Assembly (NCBI GenBank): GCA_963736575.1
Contig: CAVTPD010000001.1
Span: forward strand, 558,001 to 622,000
Source: CAVTPD01 sp963736575
GTDB taxonomy: Bacteria; Bacteroidota; Bacteroidia; Cytophagales; JAAEPT01
DNA: 64,000 nt
Reading direction: 5' to 3'
This document shows, piece by piece, positions 16,569-26,020 of this stretch; the stretch's first letter is position 1; each line of letters opens with the position of its first letter. Made by a program: the position numbers and the translations under genes. The notes under the pieces are model-generated. The model saw nothing but the letters and a program-made list of their open reading frames with translations, searched no databases and was not told where the DNA came from.

Positions 16569-17429
16569 TTAGTAATCACCCATTGTTTCTTCTAGTTGTG
16601 AAAGGGCAGAAGCTAATTGCTCATCGTTTGGAGCAACACCATGCCATTTATGAGATCCCATCATGAAGTCTACGCCAGAACCCATTTCAGTCTTCATAAG
16701 AATCATGATTGGTTTACCGTTTCCTGCAATTTCTTTAGCATTTTCTAAAGTAATCACCACTTCTTCCATGTTGTTACCGTCTTCTAAATCAATAACTTCC
16801 CAACCGAAAGCTTCCCATTTAGCTCTAAGGTCTAATAGAGAAAGTACTTCGTCTACAGAACCGTCTATTTGCGCGTTATTGCAATCTACAGCTGCAATCA
16901 AGTTATCTACTTTGTTGTGCGCAGCATACATAGCCGCTTCCCAAACTTGTCCTTCTTGAATTTCACCGTCACCCATTAATGTGAAAACGATGCCTTTGTC
17001 TCCGTTTAACTTTTTAGTTAATGCGGCACCAATAGAAACCGATAAGGCTTGCCCTAAAGAACCCGAAGCAATACGAACGCCTTCAAGCCCTTTAGCCGTA
17101 GCTGGGTGACCTTGTAATCTTGAATTGATTTTACGGTGTGTGCTTAATTCTTTAACATCAAAATAACCAGCGCGCGCCATAGTACTGTATTGTACGGCAC
17201 TAATATGTCCGTTCGAAAGGAAGAATAAATCTTCGCCTTTACCGTCCATACTAAAGTTGGTATTGTGTTTCATTATATGAAAGTACAGTGCTACCAAATA
17301 GTCGGCACAACCTAAACCACCACCTGGGTGACCAGAACCGGCTCCGTGAACCATTCTTACAATATCTCTTCGAACCTGTGAGGCAACTTTTTCAAGTTCT
17401 GTTATCTTTTCTTGTGTTGAAGTACTCAT
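16569..17429 (-). CDS. Transketolase, N-terminal (ThDP-binding) subunit
   Basis: Contains the thiamine-diphosphate domain: HGAGSGHPGGGLGCADYLVAL, RLQGHPA, GSLGQALSVSIGAAL, the GDGEIQEGQVWEAAMYAAH-type GDG...N motif and DCNNAQIDG. Length 286 aa is normal for the N-terminal half. It must associate with the product of 14229-15185. It follows bcp at 16 bases and abuts the vWA gene. Confidence 0.93.
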   Translation of the reverse strand: MSTSTQEKITELEKVASQVRRDIVRMVHGAGSGHPGGGLGCADYLVALYFHIMKHNTNFSMDGKGEDLFFLSNGHISAVQYSTMARAGYFDVKELSTHRKINSRLQGHPATAKGLEGVRIASGSLGQALSVSIGAALTKKLNGDKGIVFTLMGDGEIQEGQVWEAAMYAAHNKVDNLIAAVDCNNAQIDGSVDEVLSLLDLRAKWEAFGWEVIDLEDGNNMEEVVITLENAKEIAGNGKPIMILMKTEMGSGVDFMMGSHKWHGVAPNDEQLASALSQLEETMGDY

Positions 17430-17445
17430 TACTATATTTGTATAA

Positions 17446-17898
17446 CTAATCGTTTAATATTTGCTCTGCGTGAGCATCGGTTTTTACTTTATTTATTATT
17501 TCTTCAATAATACCTTCTTCGTTAATAATAAAAGTGGTTCTTACAATACCCATAAATTTTCTGCCGTACATGTTTTTTTCTTTCCAAACCGCATAAGCTT
17601 CTACCACTTTGTGTTGGGTATCTGCTAAAAGCGAGAAAGGCAATTCATGCTTTGCAATAAACTTTTGGTGAGACGTTTCATCGTCTACACTAACCCCTAA
17701 GATAGCATAACCTTTTGAAAGGAGTAAATTGTAATTGTCTCTAAGATTACAAGCTTCTTTAATACAGCCAGGCGTTTGGTCTTTAGGGTAGAAGTAAAGA
17801 ACCAGCTTTTGGCCTTTAAATTCTTCTAACGTTCTAAGGGTTCCCTCTTGGTCTGGGCATGAAAACGAAGGTGCTTTATCTCCTATGGAAAGGCTCAT
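17446..17898 (-). CDS. bcp: Thioredoxin-dependent thiol peroxidase (Bcp/PrxQ)
   Basis: Atypical 2-Cys peroxiredoxin with FYPKDQTPGCIKEACNLRD: the peroxidatic Cys in TPGC and the resolving Cys five residues later, as in the PrxQ alpha type. It reduces hydrogen and organic peroxides with thioredoxin. The 150-aa length is standard. The start codon abuts the stop of the upstream M23 gene. Confidence 0.95.
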   Translation of the reverse strand: MSLSIGDKAPSFSCPDQEGTLRTLEEFKGQKLVLYFYPKDQTPGCIKEACNLRDNYNLLLSKGYAILGVSVDDETSHQKFIAKHELPFSLLADTQHKVVEAYAVWKEKNMYGRKFMGIVRTTFIINEEGIIEEIINKVKTDAHAEQILND

Positions 17899-19803
17899 TT
17901 ATAATTCGGTTTCGTAAGTACTAGTATTGTTTTGATTGTCTGTAACTTCTAAAACAAACTTTCCGCGTAAAGGAATTTTGTTGTTTTTTCGTTCTGAAAT
18001 AATAGTTGCCCGTTTGTAATCGTATTCCATTAACAACCATTGGTCGTTGATGTGGGCTTTGTAGGATTTAATTCCAGATAAATTATCCGAAATCCTGAAT
18101 TTTAATTCTTCCGTATTTTGTCTTATTACTTTTATAGCTGGGGCAATGGTGTCTTCCAAAATGGTGAATGTTCCCATGTAACGGGTTTTAAAGGAAGCTT
18201 GGTTACCCGACCAGTAGGTTTTTTCGAAAGAATATTTGGGGTTACGCGCCGTACCGTCAACTTTGTAAACCGATTTTTTATCGTTTTCAGGGTAGTCGAA
18301 AGATGTAGTATGCGTGATTTTTAAGGAGCTAGCCAAGGGGTATTTCTCAGAACCAACTGTAAAAGTATTTTCTTGTTCTAGTATTTCCAAATAAAGGGTG
18401 TCGAATAGCGTGTTTTTTGAGAAAGTAATGTAAGTATTTCCTACTTTCTTGGTTTGCACCTTGTTGGGAATTGCAACAATTAAGTTTCTTACGGGCATGC
18501 TGTGTTTTTTAAACTGAACAGAATCTGGTATTCCATTGGCAAGATTCCAGATGTAAATATTGCCAGACTGTGTAACGGTTGCCGGTAATTTTGTTGACTT
18601 CTGAAAACCATTGTAATAAATGGTAATGGGTTCCTTGTATTCCGGTTCAAAAGAAGTGAACACCATAAAATTACGGAAAATGGAATAATGACCTAGGTAA
18701 TTGTCGGGCGCGGGCACTAGAGTTAATTCTTCTTCTTTCGGTTTTATGGTTTTTATGACAGCCGTAAGTGTGGTTTCATTGCCGTACATATCTTTTAAAA
18801 GCAACTTCACTTGGTGAACACCTTCTTTCAGGTTTAAAACACCATTGTCTACCACAGGTTGAGAGCTGTAAACGGTAACGCCATTTTCCTGAAACAGTTT
18901 TTGGTAACGTCCTTTACCGTCGTAATAATCTTGGTAGTCTACTAAAATGTTAATTTGCTTCTGTCTCCAGAAAGCAAATTTTTCCATTTCGAAACGGTAT
19001 AAAAGTTCATTGTTTAAATAAGACTCTATTATAGGAACACCATTTCTGTTGCCTACTCCGTTTAAAAGGTCATTGGCTTTAATAGCAATTCCTATTTTGC
19101 CATTAGCATAAATTGTGTCTCTTATGTGGTATTGGTTATTAGTGCCTTTAACCGGATTAAAATAGGCTTTTTCAAACAGACCATTAATTCTACTTTCTTC
19201 ACTTAATGGGGTTAAGGAAAGGTTATAAATTTGTGGTGCAATATTGTCTTTGATTTCCGTTTTAAAATCGAATTGTAGCGGGTTAACAGGTTCTTCGTAT
19301 TTGTTTCTTATTTCGAAATGAAGATGTGGGCCAGAAGAACCACCTGTATTGCCAGAATAAGCAATGATGTCTCCTTTTTTTACCGGAAGATCCGTTTTTC
19401 GCAAATAAAGATCTACTTCATACGACTCGTTTTTGTATTGCATGTTGCGGGTATAGTCGCCAATTTCCTTGTTCAGGTTTCTTAAATGGCCATAAACCGT
19501 ACTGGTTCCGTTGGCGTGTTCTACATACAAGGCATGTCCATATCCGTAAGGCGAAATTTTTATGCGACTCACATATCCATCGGCAGCGGCGTAAACAGGC
19601 AAACCTTCTCTTCCGCCAGTTTTAATATCTATACCACCATGAAAATGGTTGGGGCGTAATTCACCCATAGTACCGGCCAAGTGATTTATTTCTCCCGGAC
19701 GGATAGGGAAGAGGTAATAATCTTCCTCAACAGCTTGTGCAAAAACAGTTTGAAATTGAAAAATTAGTAAGAATACAATAAAGGACAGTTTATTTAATTT
19801 CAA
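17899..19803 (-). CDS. M23 family peptidase with C-terminal beta domains (634 aa)
   Basis: Signal peptide (MKLNKLSFIVFLLIFQFQTV, then FAQA) followed by an LytM-type domain at residues about 45-175: NHFHGGIDIKTGGREG gives H-x3-D, and GPHLHFEIR gives the second His motif, so the zinc site is intact. About 450 residues of beta-sandwich-like sequence follow. Likely a periplasmic endopeptidase or activator of cell-wall turnover. The start overlaps the upstream FAH-family gene by 14 bases. Confidence 0.92.
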   Translation of the reverse strand: MKLNKLSFIVFLLIFQFQTVFAQAVEEDYYLFPIRPGEINHLAGTMGELRPNHFHGGIDIKTGGREGLPVYAAADGYVSRIKISPYGYGHALYVEHANGTSTVYGHLRNLNKEIGDYTRNMQYKNESYEVDLYLRKTDLPVKKGDIIAYSGNTGGSSGPHLHFEIRNKYEEPVNPLQFDFKTEIKDNIAPQIYNLSLTPLSEESRINGLFEKAYFNPVKGTNNQYHIRDTIYANGKIGIAIKANDLLNGVGNRNGVPIIESYLNNELLYRFEMEKFAFWRQKQINILVDYQDYYDGKGRYQKLFQENGVTVYSSQPVVDNGVLNLKEGVHQVKLLLKDMYGNETTLTAVIKTIKPKEEELTLVPAPDNYLGHYSIFRNFMVFTSFEPEYKEPITIYYNGFQKSTKLPATVTQSGNIYIWNLANGIPDSVQFKKHSMPVRNLIVAIPNKVQTKKVGNTYITFSKNTLFDTLYLEILEQENTFTVGSEKYPLASSLKITHTTSFDYPENDKKSVYKVDGTARNPKYSFEKTYWSGNQASFKTRYMGTFTILEDTIAPAIKVIRQNTEELKFRISDNLSGIKSYKAHINDQWLLMEYDYKRATIISERKNNKIPLRGKFVLEVTDNQNNTSTYETEL

Positions 19804-20401
19804 AGTCTAGTAGTTTTTTGGTTTCAATGTAACCTGTTAATTGGTCGCCTATAGAGATTTTACCTACACCGCTTGGTGTTCCGGTAAAGATAAAATCTCC
19901 TTTTTTAAGGTTTATAAATTGCGAGATGTAAGCTAGTATTTTAGAAAAAGAAAAAATCATGTTGGCGTTGTTTCCTTTCTGTACCAACGTATTATTTTTT
20001 TCTAAGGAAAAAGAAATGTTGTTTACGTCTTTAAATTCTTCTACGGGAATAAATTCGGAAATAGGAGCAGAATGGTTAAACCCTTTTGCAATGGCCCAAG
20101 GCAAACTTTTCTTTTTGGCTTCTTCCTGAATATCTCTGGCTGTAAAATCGATGCCTAAACCAATGGCGTCAAAATATTTATGGGCGAACTTTTCTTCAAT
20201 CAGTTTGCCTTCTCTACTAATTCTAAGTACCAATTCAACTTCGTAATGAATGTTTTCTGAGAAAGAAGGGTGGTAAAAAGCTTGATTATTTTTCAGTAAA
20301 GCGGTGTCTGGCTTAAAAAAGATAACCGGTGAAGTAGGTGCTTCACTTTTCATTTCCGTTATATGTTCGGAGTAGTTTTTACCAACACAAATGATTTTCA
20401 T
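19790..20401 (-). CDS. Fumarylacetoacetate hydrolase family protein
   Basis: A compact 203-aa member containing CVGKNYSEHI, FFKPDTALL, HYEVELVLRI (E-x-E metal ligands), the GLGIDFTARDIQ block with the third acidic ligand, and FTGTPSGVGKI. Relatives include acylpyruvases (FAHD1 type) and oxaloacetate decarboxylases or hydratases. It heads the leftward operon leading into M23, bcp and transketolase. The exact substrate is not determinable. Confidence 0.92.
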   Translation of the reverse strand: MKIICVGKNYSEHITEMKSEAPTSPVIFFKPDTALLKNNQAFYHPSFSENIHYEVELVLRISREGKLIEEKFAHKYFDAIGLGIDFTARDIQEEAKKKSLPWAIAKGFNHSAPISEFIPVEEFKDVNNISFSLEKNNTLVQKGNNANMIFSFSKILAYISQFINLKKGDFIFTGTPSGVGKISIGDQLTGYIETKKLLDFEIK

Positions 20402-20475
20402 GATTAAGTTTTTCCTTCAGCTTAACTAAAATTGATTCAGAAGTCGTAATTTTCGATGAAAATACATCTTATTTC

Positions 20476-20973
20476 ATGCTACTAAAAATTGCTAAACATA
20501 TAATTCTACTTATTTGTTTAATATCTGCCTTTTCTTGTAAGTTCCTAGATTCTGAAACGATTCCTTTAACAGAAAATTGCCAAGACTATTATAAGGTTTT
20601 GCAAGACTCAATAAAGGTAGACGGCAAAAGAATTTATATGTACCGAATTGATTCTACAGACTGTAATCTTTTTATTCGCTACGATAAGAAAAAAATAAAA
20701 CTTACAGCTCTAAAACAGTTTTTAAGCCGAAATCAATATTTGTTAACAGATAGTGCTTCAGTTGATTCTGTTTTAATGGATACTGTTATTTCTGAAATTG
20801 AAGTTGTTGAAAAAGTAGAGAAAACTCCGCCACCAGCACCTGAACCTATTGAGAAACCAAAAGTAGATTCTATAGGGAAACAGAAATTACATGCCGATTC
20901 ATTACAAAAAGATTCCATGTTAAGAGATTCTTCCAAAAAGAAGAAAAAAGACGGTTTTCTAGGTTTGTTTTAA
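20476..20973 (+). CDS. Small lipoprotein with Pro/Lys-rich tail
   Basis: Lipoprotein leader MLLKIAKHIILLICLISAFS followed by the Cys. Residues about 25-75 form a small unrecognised domain. The last 60 residues are low-complexity (EKTPPPAPEPIEKPK, then Lys/Asp/Ser-rich) and could span or bind the cell wall. Divergent from the FAH gene. No function assigned. Confidence 0.7.
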   Translation: MLLKIAKHIILLICLISAFSCKFLDSETIPLTENCQDYYKVLQDSIKVDGKRIYMYRIDSTDCNLFIRYDKKKIKLTALKQFLSRNQYLLTDSASVDSVLMDTVISEIEVVEKVEKTPPPAPEPIEKPKVDSIGKQKLHADSLQKDSMLRDSSKKKKKDGFLGLF

Positions 20974-21014
20974 TCAGAAATCCCCCGAATAATACCTTAT
21001 AATATAATTAGTTA

Positions 21015-22874
21015 ATGAATTTTCTTTCAGTAGAAAAGCTGTCTAAATCCTACGGAACAAAAGACCTTTTCGATAATATATCTTTCGGCTTAAGCAAAGG
21101 CGAAAAAGTAGCGTTAATCGCTAAAAACGGTGCCGGTAAATCTACCTTACTGCGCATTATTTCGGGAGAAGAAACACCCGATTCTGGATCGTGTGCTTTC
21201 AGAAACGATTTAAAAGTTTCTTTTCTGAAACAAGAGCCCGATTTTGAAAAAGACCTTACCATTTTAGAAACCGCTTTAATTGGTCAGGAAGCAATTTCTA
21301 AAGCCATCTTGAATTACGAAGAAGCCTTGTTGAATCCAGAGGATATTGACAAGTTTCAAGATGCGATGGACAAAATGGATAGCTTAAACGCTTGGGATTA
21401 CGATTCTAGAGTGAAAGAAGCTTTGACATTAGTGCATTTAGACGATTTTAAAAAGAAAGTGTCTATTCTTTCGGGTGGGCAAAAAAAGCGTTTGGCCCTA
21501 GCTCAAATTATTTTAGACGAACCCGATTTCTTAATCTTAGATGAGCCTACCAACCACTTGGATATGGACATCATAGAATGGTTAGAAAACTTCCTTTCTA
21601 AGTCTAACACTACCTTGTTAATGGTAACGCACGACCGTTATTTCTTAGAAAACGTGTGTAACTCTATTATAGAAATAGATAGAAATACGCTTTTTAAATA
21701 CCAAGGAAATTATTCTGAATATTTAACTCAAAAAGAAGAACGTATTCAGACTGAAAATATACAAGTTGACAAAGCCCAGAACTTGATGAAAAAGGAACTG
21801 GAGTGGATGCGTAGACAACCTAAAGCCCGTGGTACCAAAGCCAAATACAGGGTTGAAGCTTTTGAAGGCATTAAAGAAAAAGCAACCAAGAAAAACAACG
21901 ACGATGGTTTAGAATTGGATGTCTCTTTCGCCCGTATGGGTAAAAAAATTATAGAGCTGAAGAAAGTTTCTAAAGCATTCCCGGGACTTACGGTTCTAAA
22001 TGATTTCACTTATACCTTTATTAGAGGGGAACGTTTAGGTATTGTTGGTCCAAATGGTGTGGGGAAAACCACTTTTCTAAATCTACTTACCGGCGGATTG
22101 TCTCCGGATTCTGGTGAAATTGACAAAGGCGTAACGCTTTCGGTTGGGTATTTCAACCAGATGGGTTTAGAAATGAAAGAAGACAAACGAATTATTGACA
22201 TCGTTAAAGACAAGGCAGAATTTATTACGCTTTCCAACGGTGTTCAGGTTTCGGCTTCTAAAATGTTAGAACGTTTCTTATTCGACTCTAAACAGCAATA
22301 TTCTTATTTTTCTACCTTAAGTGGTGGCGAAAAAAGAAGGTTAAATCTATTAACCGTTTTAATGGGGAACCCCAACTTTTTAATTCTAGATGAGCCTACC
22401 AATGATCTAGACATCTTAACCATTAACGTGTTAGAAGATTTCTTAGAAAACTTTGGTGGTTGTTTGGTGTTGGTTTCTCACGACCGTTTCTTGATTGATA
22501 AATTGTGCCAGCACTTATTTATTTTTGAAGGAAATGGTGTGATTAGAGATTTTAACGGCGGTTACAGTGATTACAGAGCCGATAAATTAGAACGCGAGAA
22601 AGAAGAAATTCAGCGTAAAAAAGAAGAGCAAAACAATAAGGATAAAGAAAAAGCCAAAACCACCAACGAGAATAAGCTCTCTTACAAAGAGAAAACTGAG
22701 CTGGATAATCTTTTAAAAGAAATTCCTAAACTGGAAGAAAAGAAAAAAGGCTTAGAAGAAAAGCTTTCTGCCTTAACCAATCCTGAAGAAATTGTAACCG
22801 TTTCTGCCGAATACGAAAAACTTTCTACAGAAATAGATACCAAGACCGAAAGGTGGTTGGAATTAGAAGGGTAA
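21015..22874 (+). CDS. ABC-F family ATPase, Uup-like
   Basis: Two ABC domains without membrane segments. The first has AKNGAGKSTLLRI, LSGGQKKRLALAQ and FLILDEPTNHLD; the second has GPNGVGKTTFLNL, LSGGEKRRLNL and FLILDEPTNDLD. A charged linker with KKELEWMRRQPKARGTKAK lies between them, and a C-terminal coiled coil (residues about 540-619) matches Uup. ABC-F proteins act on the ribosomal E site; Uup is also linked to transposon excision and 50S assembly. Confidence 0.92.
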   Translation: MNFLSVEKLSKSYGTKDLFDNISFGLSKGEKVALIAKNGAGKSTLLRIISGEETPDSGSCAFRNDLKVSFLKQEPDFEKDLTILETALIGQEAISKAILNYEEALLNPEDIDKFQDAMDKMDSLNAWDYDSRVKEALTLVHLDDFKKKVSILSGGQKKRLALAQIILDEPDFLILDEPTNHLDMDIIEWLENFLSKSNTTLLMVTHDRYFLENVCNSIIEIDRNTLFKYQGNYSEYLTQKEERIQTENIQVDKAQNLMKKELEWMRRQPKARGTKAKYRVEAFEGIKEKATKKNNDDGLELDVSFARMGKKIIELKKVSKAFPGLTVLNDFTYTFIRGERLGIVGPNGVGKTTFLNLLTGGLSPDSGEIDKGVTLSVGYFNQMGLEMKEDKRIIDIVKDKAEFITLSNGVQVSASKMLERFLFDSKQQYSYFSTLSGGEKRRLNLLTVLMGNPNFLILDEPTNDLDILTINVLEDFLENFGGCLVLVSHDRFLIDKLCQHLFIFEGNGVIRDFNGGYSDYRADKLEREKEEIQRKKEEQNNKDKEKAKTTNENKLSYKEKTELDNLLKEIPKLEEKKKGLEEKLSALTNPEEIVTVSAEYEKLSTEIDTKTERWLELEG

Positions 22875-22953
22875 AACACAAAAACAGGCTACAAAGCCGT
22901 ATTGTTAATAATTATAATTGTAACTGGCTTAAATAGCTAGTATTTTAGTCTTT

Positions 22954-24807
22954 ATGGCAGATCATAACTATACCGAAGACAGTATCAAATCGCTGGACTG
23001 GAAAGAGCATATTAGGCTTCGTCCGGGAATGTACATTGGTAAGCTGGGAGACGGTTCTTCCAAAGACGATGGTATTTATGTATTAGTTAAGGAGATTTTA
23101 GACAACTGTATAGACGAACACGTAATGGGTTACGGTAAAACAGTTGAAGTAAAAATCACCGACCAAAAAGTAGATATTAGAGACTACGGAAGAGGTATTC
23201 CCTTGGGTAAAGTGGTAGACTGTGTGTCTAAAATTAATACCGGTGGTAAGTACGACTCTAATGCCTTTCAGAAATCGGTTGGGTTAAATGGGGTAGGTAC
23301 AAAAGCGGTAAATGCCTTGGCTCAGTATTTTAGAGTGCAATCTGTTAGAGATGGTAAAACTAGAGTAGCCGAATTTAAAAGCGGTGAACTGACTAAGGAA
23401 TATCCAGACGAGGAAACTACCTTAAGAAACGGTACACGGGTAAGTTTTATTCCGGACGAAACCATATTTAAGAACTTCCATTTTATACCGGGGTATTTAG
23501 ACGACCAAATCTGGAATTACGCCTATTTAAATTCTGGTTTAAGCATTATTTTTAATGGCAGTAAATACCATTCAGAAAAAGGGCTTTTAGATCTTTTAGG
23601 CCGAAAAATTAAAGAAGAAGAATGCCGTTACCCTATTATTCATTTAAAAGGAGACGATATAGAAATAGCCCTTACACACGGTAATCAATACGGTGAAGAA
23701 TATTACTCTTTTGTAAACGGGCAGTTTACTACACAAGGCGGTACGCACCTTAATGCGTTTAAAGAAGCCATTGTTAAAGTAATAAGAGAATTCTACAACA
23801 AGAATTTTGAAGTAGCAGACATCCGTCAGGCTGTTGTGGGCGCTATTAGTGTGCGTGTACAAGACCCGGTTTTTGAATCGCAAACAAAAACCAAGTTAGG
23901 TTCACAAAACATGGGGCCAGATAGTCCTTCCATTAGAGGGTTTATAACCGATTTTCTAAAGAAAGAATTAGACGATTACCTGCATAGAAATTCAGACGTA
24001 GCAGAAGCGCTTCAAAAACGTATTCTTCAGTCTGAAAGAGAACGGAAAGACATTGCCGGCATTAAGAAAATTGCCAACGAAAGAGCTAAAAAAGCCAATC
24101 TTCATAATAAAAAATTAAGAGATTGTAGGGTTCATTTAGACGAAGACAGTAAAGAGAATCGTTACGATTCTACCATATTTATTACCGAAGGGGATTCTGC
24201 CAGCGGTAGTATTACCAAGGCCAGAAATGTACAAACGCAAGCTGTATTTTCATTAAGAGGTAAACCGTTAAACTGTTATGGTTTAACCAAAAAAGTGGTT
24301 TACGAAAATGAAGAGTTTAATTTATTGCAGCATGCCTTAAATATTGAAGATGGTTTAGATAACTTGCGTTACAATAAAATTGTAGTAGCTACCGATGCCG
24401 ATGTAGACGGTATGCATATTCGATTATTGTTGTTAACGTTCTTTCTGCAATTCTTTCCAGACTTAGTAAAGGAAGGGCATGTGTATATTTTAGAAACACC
24501 GCTTTTTAGGGTTAGAAATAAGAAAGAAACCATTTATTGTTATTCTGAAACCGAAAAACAAGCGGCCATAAGAAAGTTGCAGGGTAAACCTGAAATAACC
24601 CGATTTAAAGGATTGGGAGAAATTTCACCGGATGAATTTGGTGGTTTTATTGGTGAAGATATTCGTTTAGAACCGGTAATGCTTCGTCAGGGGATTTCTA
24701 TTGATGAGATATTAAAATACTTTATGGGGAAAAATACCCCAGATCGTCAAAAGTTTATAATAGATAATTTACGTGTAGAAAGAGACGAAGCTGAGCTAGT
24801 CGCATAA
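22954..24807 (+). CDS. parE: DNA topoisomerase IV subunit B (ParE)
   Basis: GHKL ATPase at the N-terminus (RPGMYIGKLGD, EILDNCIDE, the KSVGLNGVGTKAVNAL lid), transducer domain, then a TOPRIM domain with ITEGDSASGS (about residue 409) and ATDADVDGMHI. The ASGS version and the FSLRGKPLNCYGLTKK block fit ParE of Bacteroidota rather than GyrB. It decatenates chromosomes with ParC. Length is normal. In many relatives parC follows directly; here a glycosyltransferase does. Confidence 0.93.
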   Translation: MADHNYTEDSIKSLDWKEHIRLRPGMYIGKLGDGSSKDDGIYVLVKEILDNCIDEHVMGYGKTVEVKITDQKVDIRDYGRGIPLGKVVDCVSKINTGGKYDSNAFQKSVGLNGVGTKAVNALAQYFRVQSVRDGKTRVAEFKSGELTKEYPDEETTLRNGTRVSFIPDETIFKNFHFIPGYLDDQIWNYAYLNSGLSIIFNGSKYHSEKGLLDLLGRKIKEEECRYPIIHLKGDDIEIALTHGNQYGEEYYSFVNGQFTTQGGTHLNAFKEAIVKVIREFYNKNFEVADIRQAVVGAISVRVQDPVFESQTKTKLGSQNMGPDSPSIRGFITDFLKKELDDYLHRNSDVAEALQKRILQSERERKDIAGIKKIANERAKKANLHNKKLRDCRVHLDEDSKENRYDSTIFITEGDSASGSITKARNVQTQAVFSLRGKPLNCYGLTKKVVYENEEFNLLQHALNIEDGLDNLRYNKIVVATDADVDGMHIRLLLLTFFLQFFPDLVKEGHVYILETPLFRVRNKKETIYCYSETEKQAAIRKLQGKPEITRFKGLGEISPDEFGGFIGEDIRLEPVMLRQGISIDEILKYFMGKNTPDRQKFIIDNLRVERDEAELVA

Positions 24808-24818
24808 AAAAAGATAGA

Positions 24819-25535
24819 TTGAAAAAGCTTTCCATAGTTATTCCGGCCTATAATGAAGAGCGTACCATTCATTTGATTTTAGATAAGGTAAAATCGGTAG
24901 AATTAGTCAACGCTATAGAAAAGGAATTAATCATTGTAAACGATTGCTCTAAAGACGATACCAAAGGAGCAATTGAACGCTACATGCAAGGTAATCCGGA
25001 TGTGAACATCCAGTATTTTGAACATGAAGTGAATAAGGGTAAAGGAGCGGCGCTTCATACCGGTATTTCTAAAGCTACAGGCGAATATTTAATTATTCAG
25101 GATGCAGACTTAGAATACGACCCAAGAGAATACAATGCTTTGTTAAGACCCGTTATAGAAGGTTTTGCAGATGTAGTGTATGGTTCAAGATTTATGGGAA
25201 GTAACCCGCACAGAATCTTGTTCTTCTGGCATACCATCGGTAATAAATTCCTTACGTCGTTATCTAATTTGTTCACCAACCTTAATCTATCCGATATGGA
25301 GACGTGCTACAAGTTGTTCGATACCAAAACCATTCAAGGAATTCAACTGAAGGAAAACAGATTTGGGTTTGAGCCTGAGATTACGGCCAAGATTTCTAGA
25401 ATTCCAAAAATTAGAATTTACGAAGTAGGAATATCTTACTACGGAAGAACCTATGAAGAAGGGAAGAAAATTGGCGCTAAAGATGGCTTTAGAGCTATAT
25501 ATTGCATATTGAAGTATGGATTGTTAAAAATGTAG
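24819..25535 (+). CDS. GT2 family glycosyltransferase, polyprenyl-phosphate sugar type
   Basis: Starts with TTG, 11 bases after parE. The GT-A domain has IVIPAYNEERTIHLIL, IVNDCSKDDT, the QDADLEYDPREY metal-binding acidic block and RFGFEPEITAKISR, as in dolichol/undecaprenyl-phosphate mannosyl- or glucosyltransferases. There are no C-terminal membrane helices. It probably loads a sugar onto a lipid carrier for envelope glycans. Donor sugar unknown. Confidence 0.9.
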   Translation: MKKLSIVIPAYNEERTIHLILDKVKSVELVNAIEKELIIVNDCSKDDTKGAIERYMQGNPDVNIQYFEHEVNKGKGAALHTGISKATGEYLIIQDADLEYDPREYNALLRPVIEGFADVVYGSRFMGSNPHRILFFWHTIGNKFLTSLSNLFTNLNLSDMETCYKLFDTKTIQGIQLKENRFGFEPEITAKISRIPKIRIYEVGISYYGRTYEEGKKIGAKDGFRAIYCILKYGLLKM

Positions 25536-25566
25536 GAAAAAATTCTGCATTTTATTTAAATAAATG

Positions 25567-25575
25567 TATTTTTGC
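25567..25575 (+). promoter_or_regulatory. Putative Bacteroidota -7 box (TAnnTTTGC)
   Basis: TATTTTTGC fits the TAnnTTTG consensus 22 bases before the small gene's start. The -33 TTG element is only weakly present. Confidence 0.45.
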
Positions 25576-25596
25576 AACCGTTAAAGATTTAGAGAG

Positions 25597-25740
25597 ATGG
25601 CAAGTACTAAATTAGTTAGAAAGGCTAAGAAGAATAAAGCAAGAGCGAACAACCGTAAAGAGGTGTTGAAGCAAATACAGGTACAACCTGTAGTTAAGAA
25701 CATTGATATTGAAGAGCTTAAGGCTCAGTTCAAGAAGTAA
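25597..25740 (+). CDS. Conserved small basic protein (47 aa)
   Basis: ATG preceded by a purine-rich AGAGAG. The product begins MASTKLVRKAKKNKARANNR and ends with VKNIDIEELKAQFKK: a lysine/arginine-rich N-terminus and an amphipathic C-terminal helix. Very similar short proteins are, as far as I recall, widespread hypothetical proteins in Flavobacteriia. A promoter-like box, a start and a strong terminator frame it, so it is a real gene. RNA or ribosome binding is plausible from charge alone. Its last 16 codons plus terminator are duplicated at 26461-26573. Confidence 0.8.
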   Translation: MASTKLVRKAKKNKARANNRKEVLKQIQVQPVVKNIDIEELKAQFKK

Positions 25741-25762
25741 TTCTGAACAAACTTATATAAGG

Positions 25763-25795
25763 AAGCCTGACTTACAACAAGTCGGGCTTTTTTAT
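25763..25795 (+). terminator. Rho-independent terminator of the 47-aa gene
   Basis: AAGCCTGACTT (25763-25773) and AAGTCGGGCTT (25779-25789) pair with one G-U, followed by a T run. A diverged copy occurs in the duplicated segment at 26461-26573. Confidence 0.85.
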
Positions 25796-25851
25796 TTGTA
25801 GTTAGGTTGAGAGGAAAACTGAGTCAGAATTGCCTAACCGACTAGGGACGA

Positions 25852-26019
25852 TTAATTTTTTAATAACTTAATTACCTCGTTCTTCAATTGAGGTAAATGG
25901 TTGATTAATATCGACCAAATATTTTCATCCGAAATACCGTCGTAAGCATGAATTACTTGGTTTCTTAATCCTACGATTGCACGAGCGTCTTTAATTAAAT
26001 TTTCAAAGCTTTCATCTCG
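25852..26019 (-). pseudogene. HEPN toxin, C-terminal fragment
   Basis: Downstream of the MNT gene, the minus strand encodes about 55 residues containing ARAIVGLRNQVIHAYDGIS, the R-x4-H RNase motif of HEPN proteins, and ends with LPQLKNEVIKLLKN. The first half of a normal HEPN domain is missing and the fragment has no start codon of its own. The toxin half of the pair therefore looks deleted, although its active-site motif survives. Confidence 0.75.
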
Positions 26020-26020
26020 T

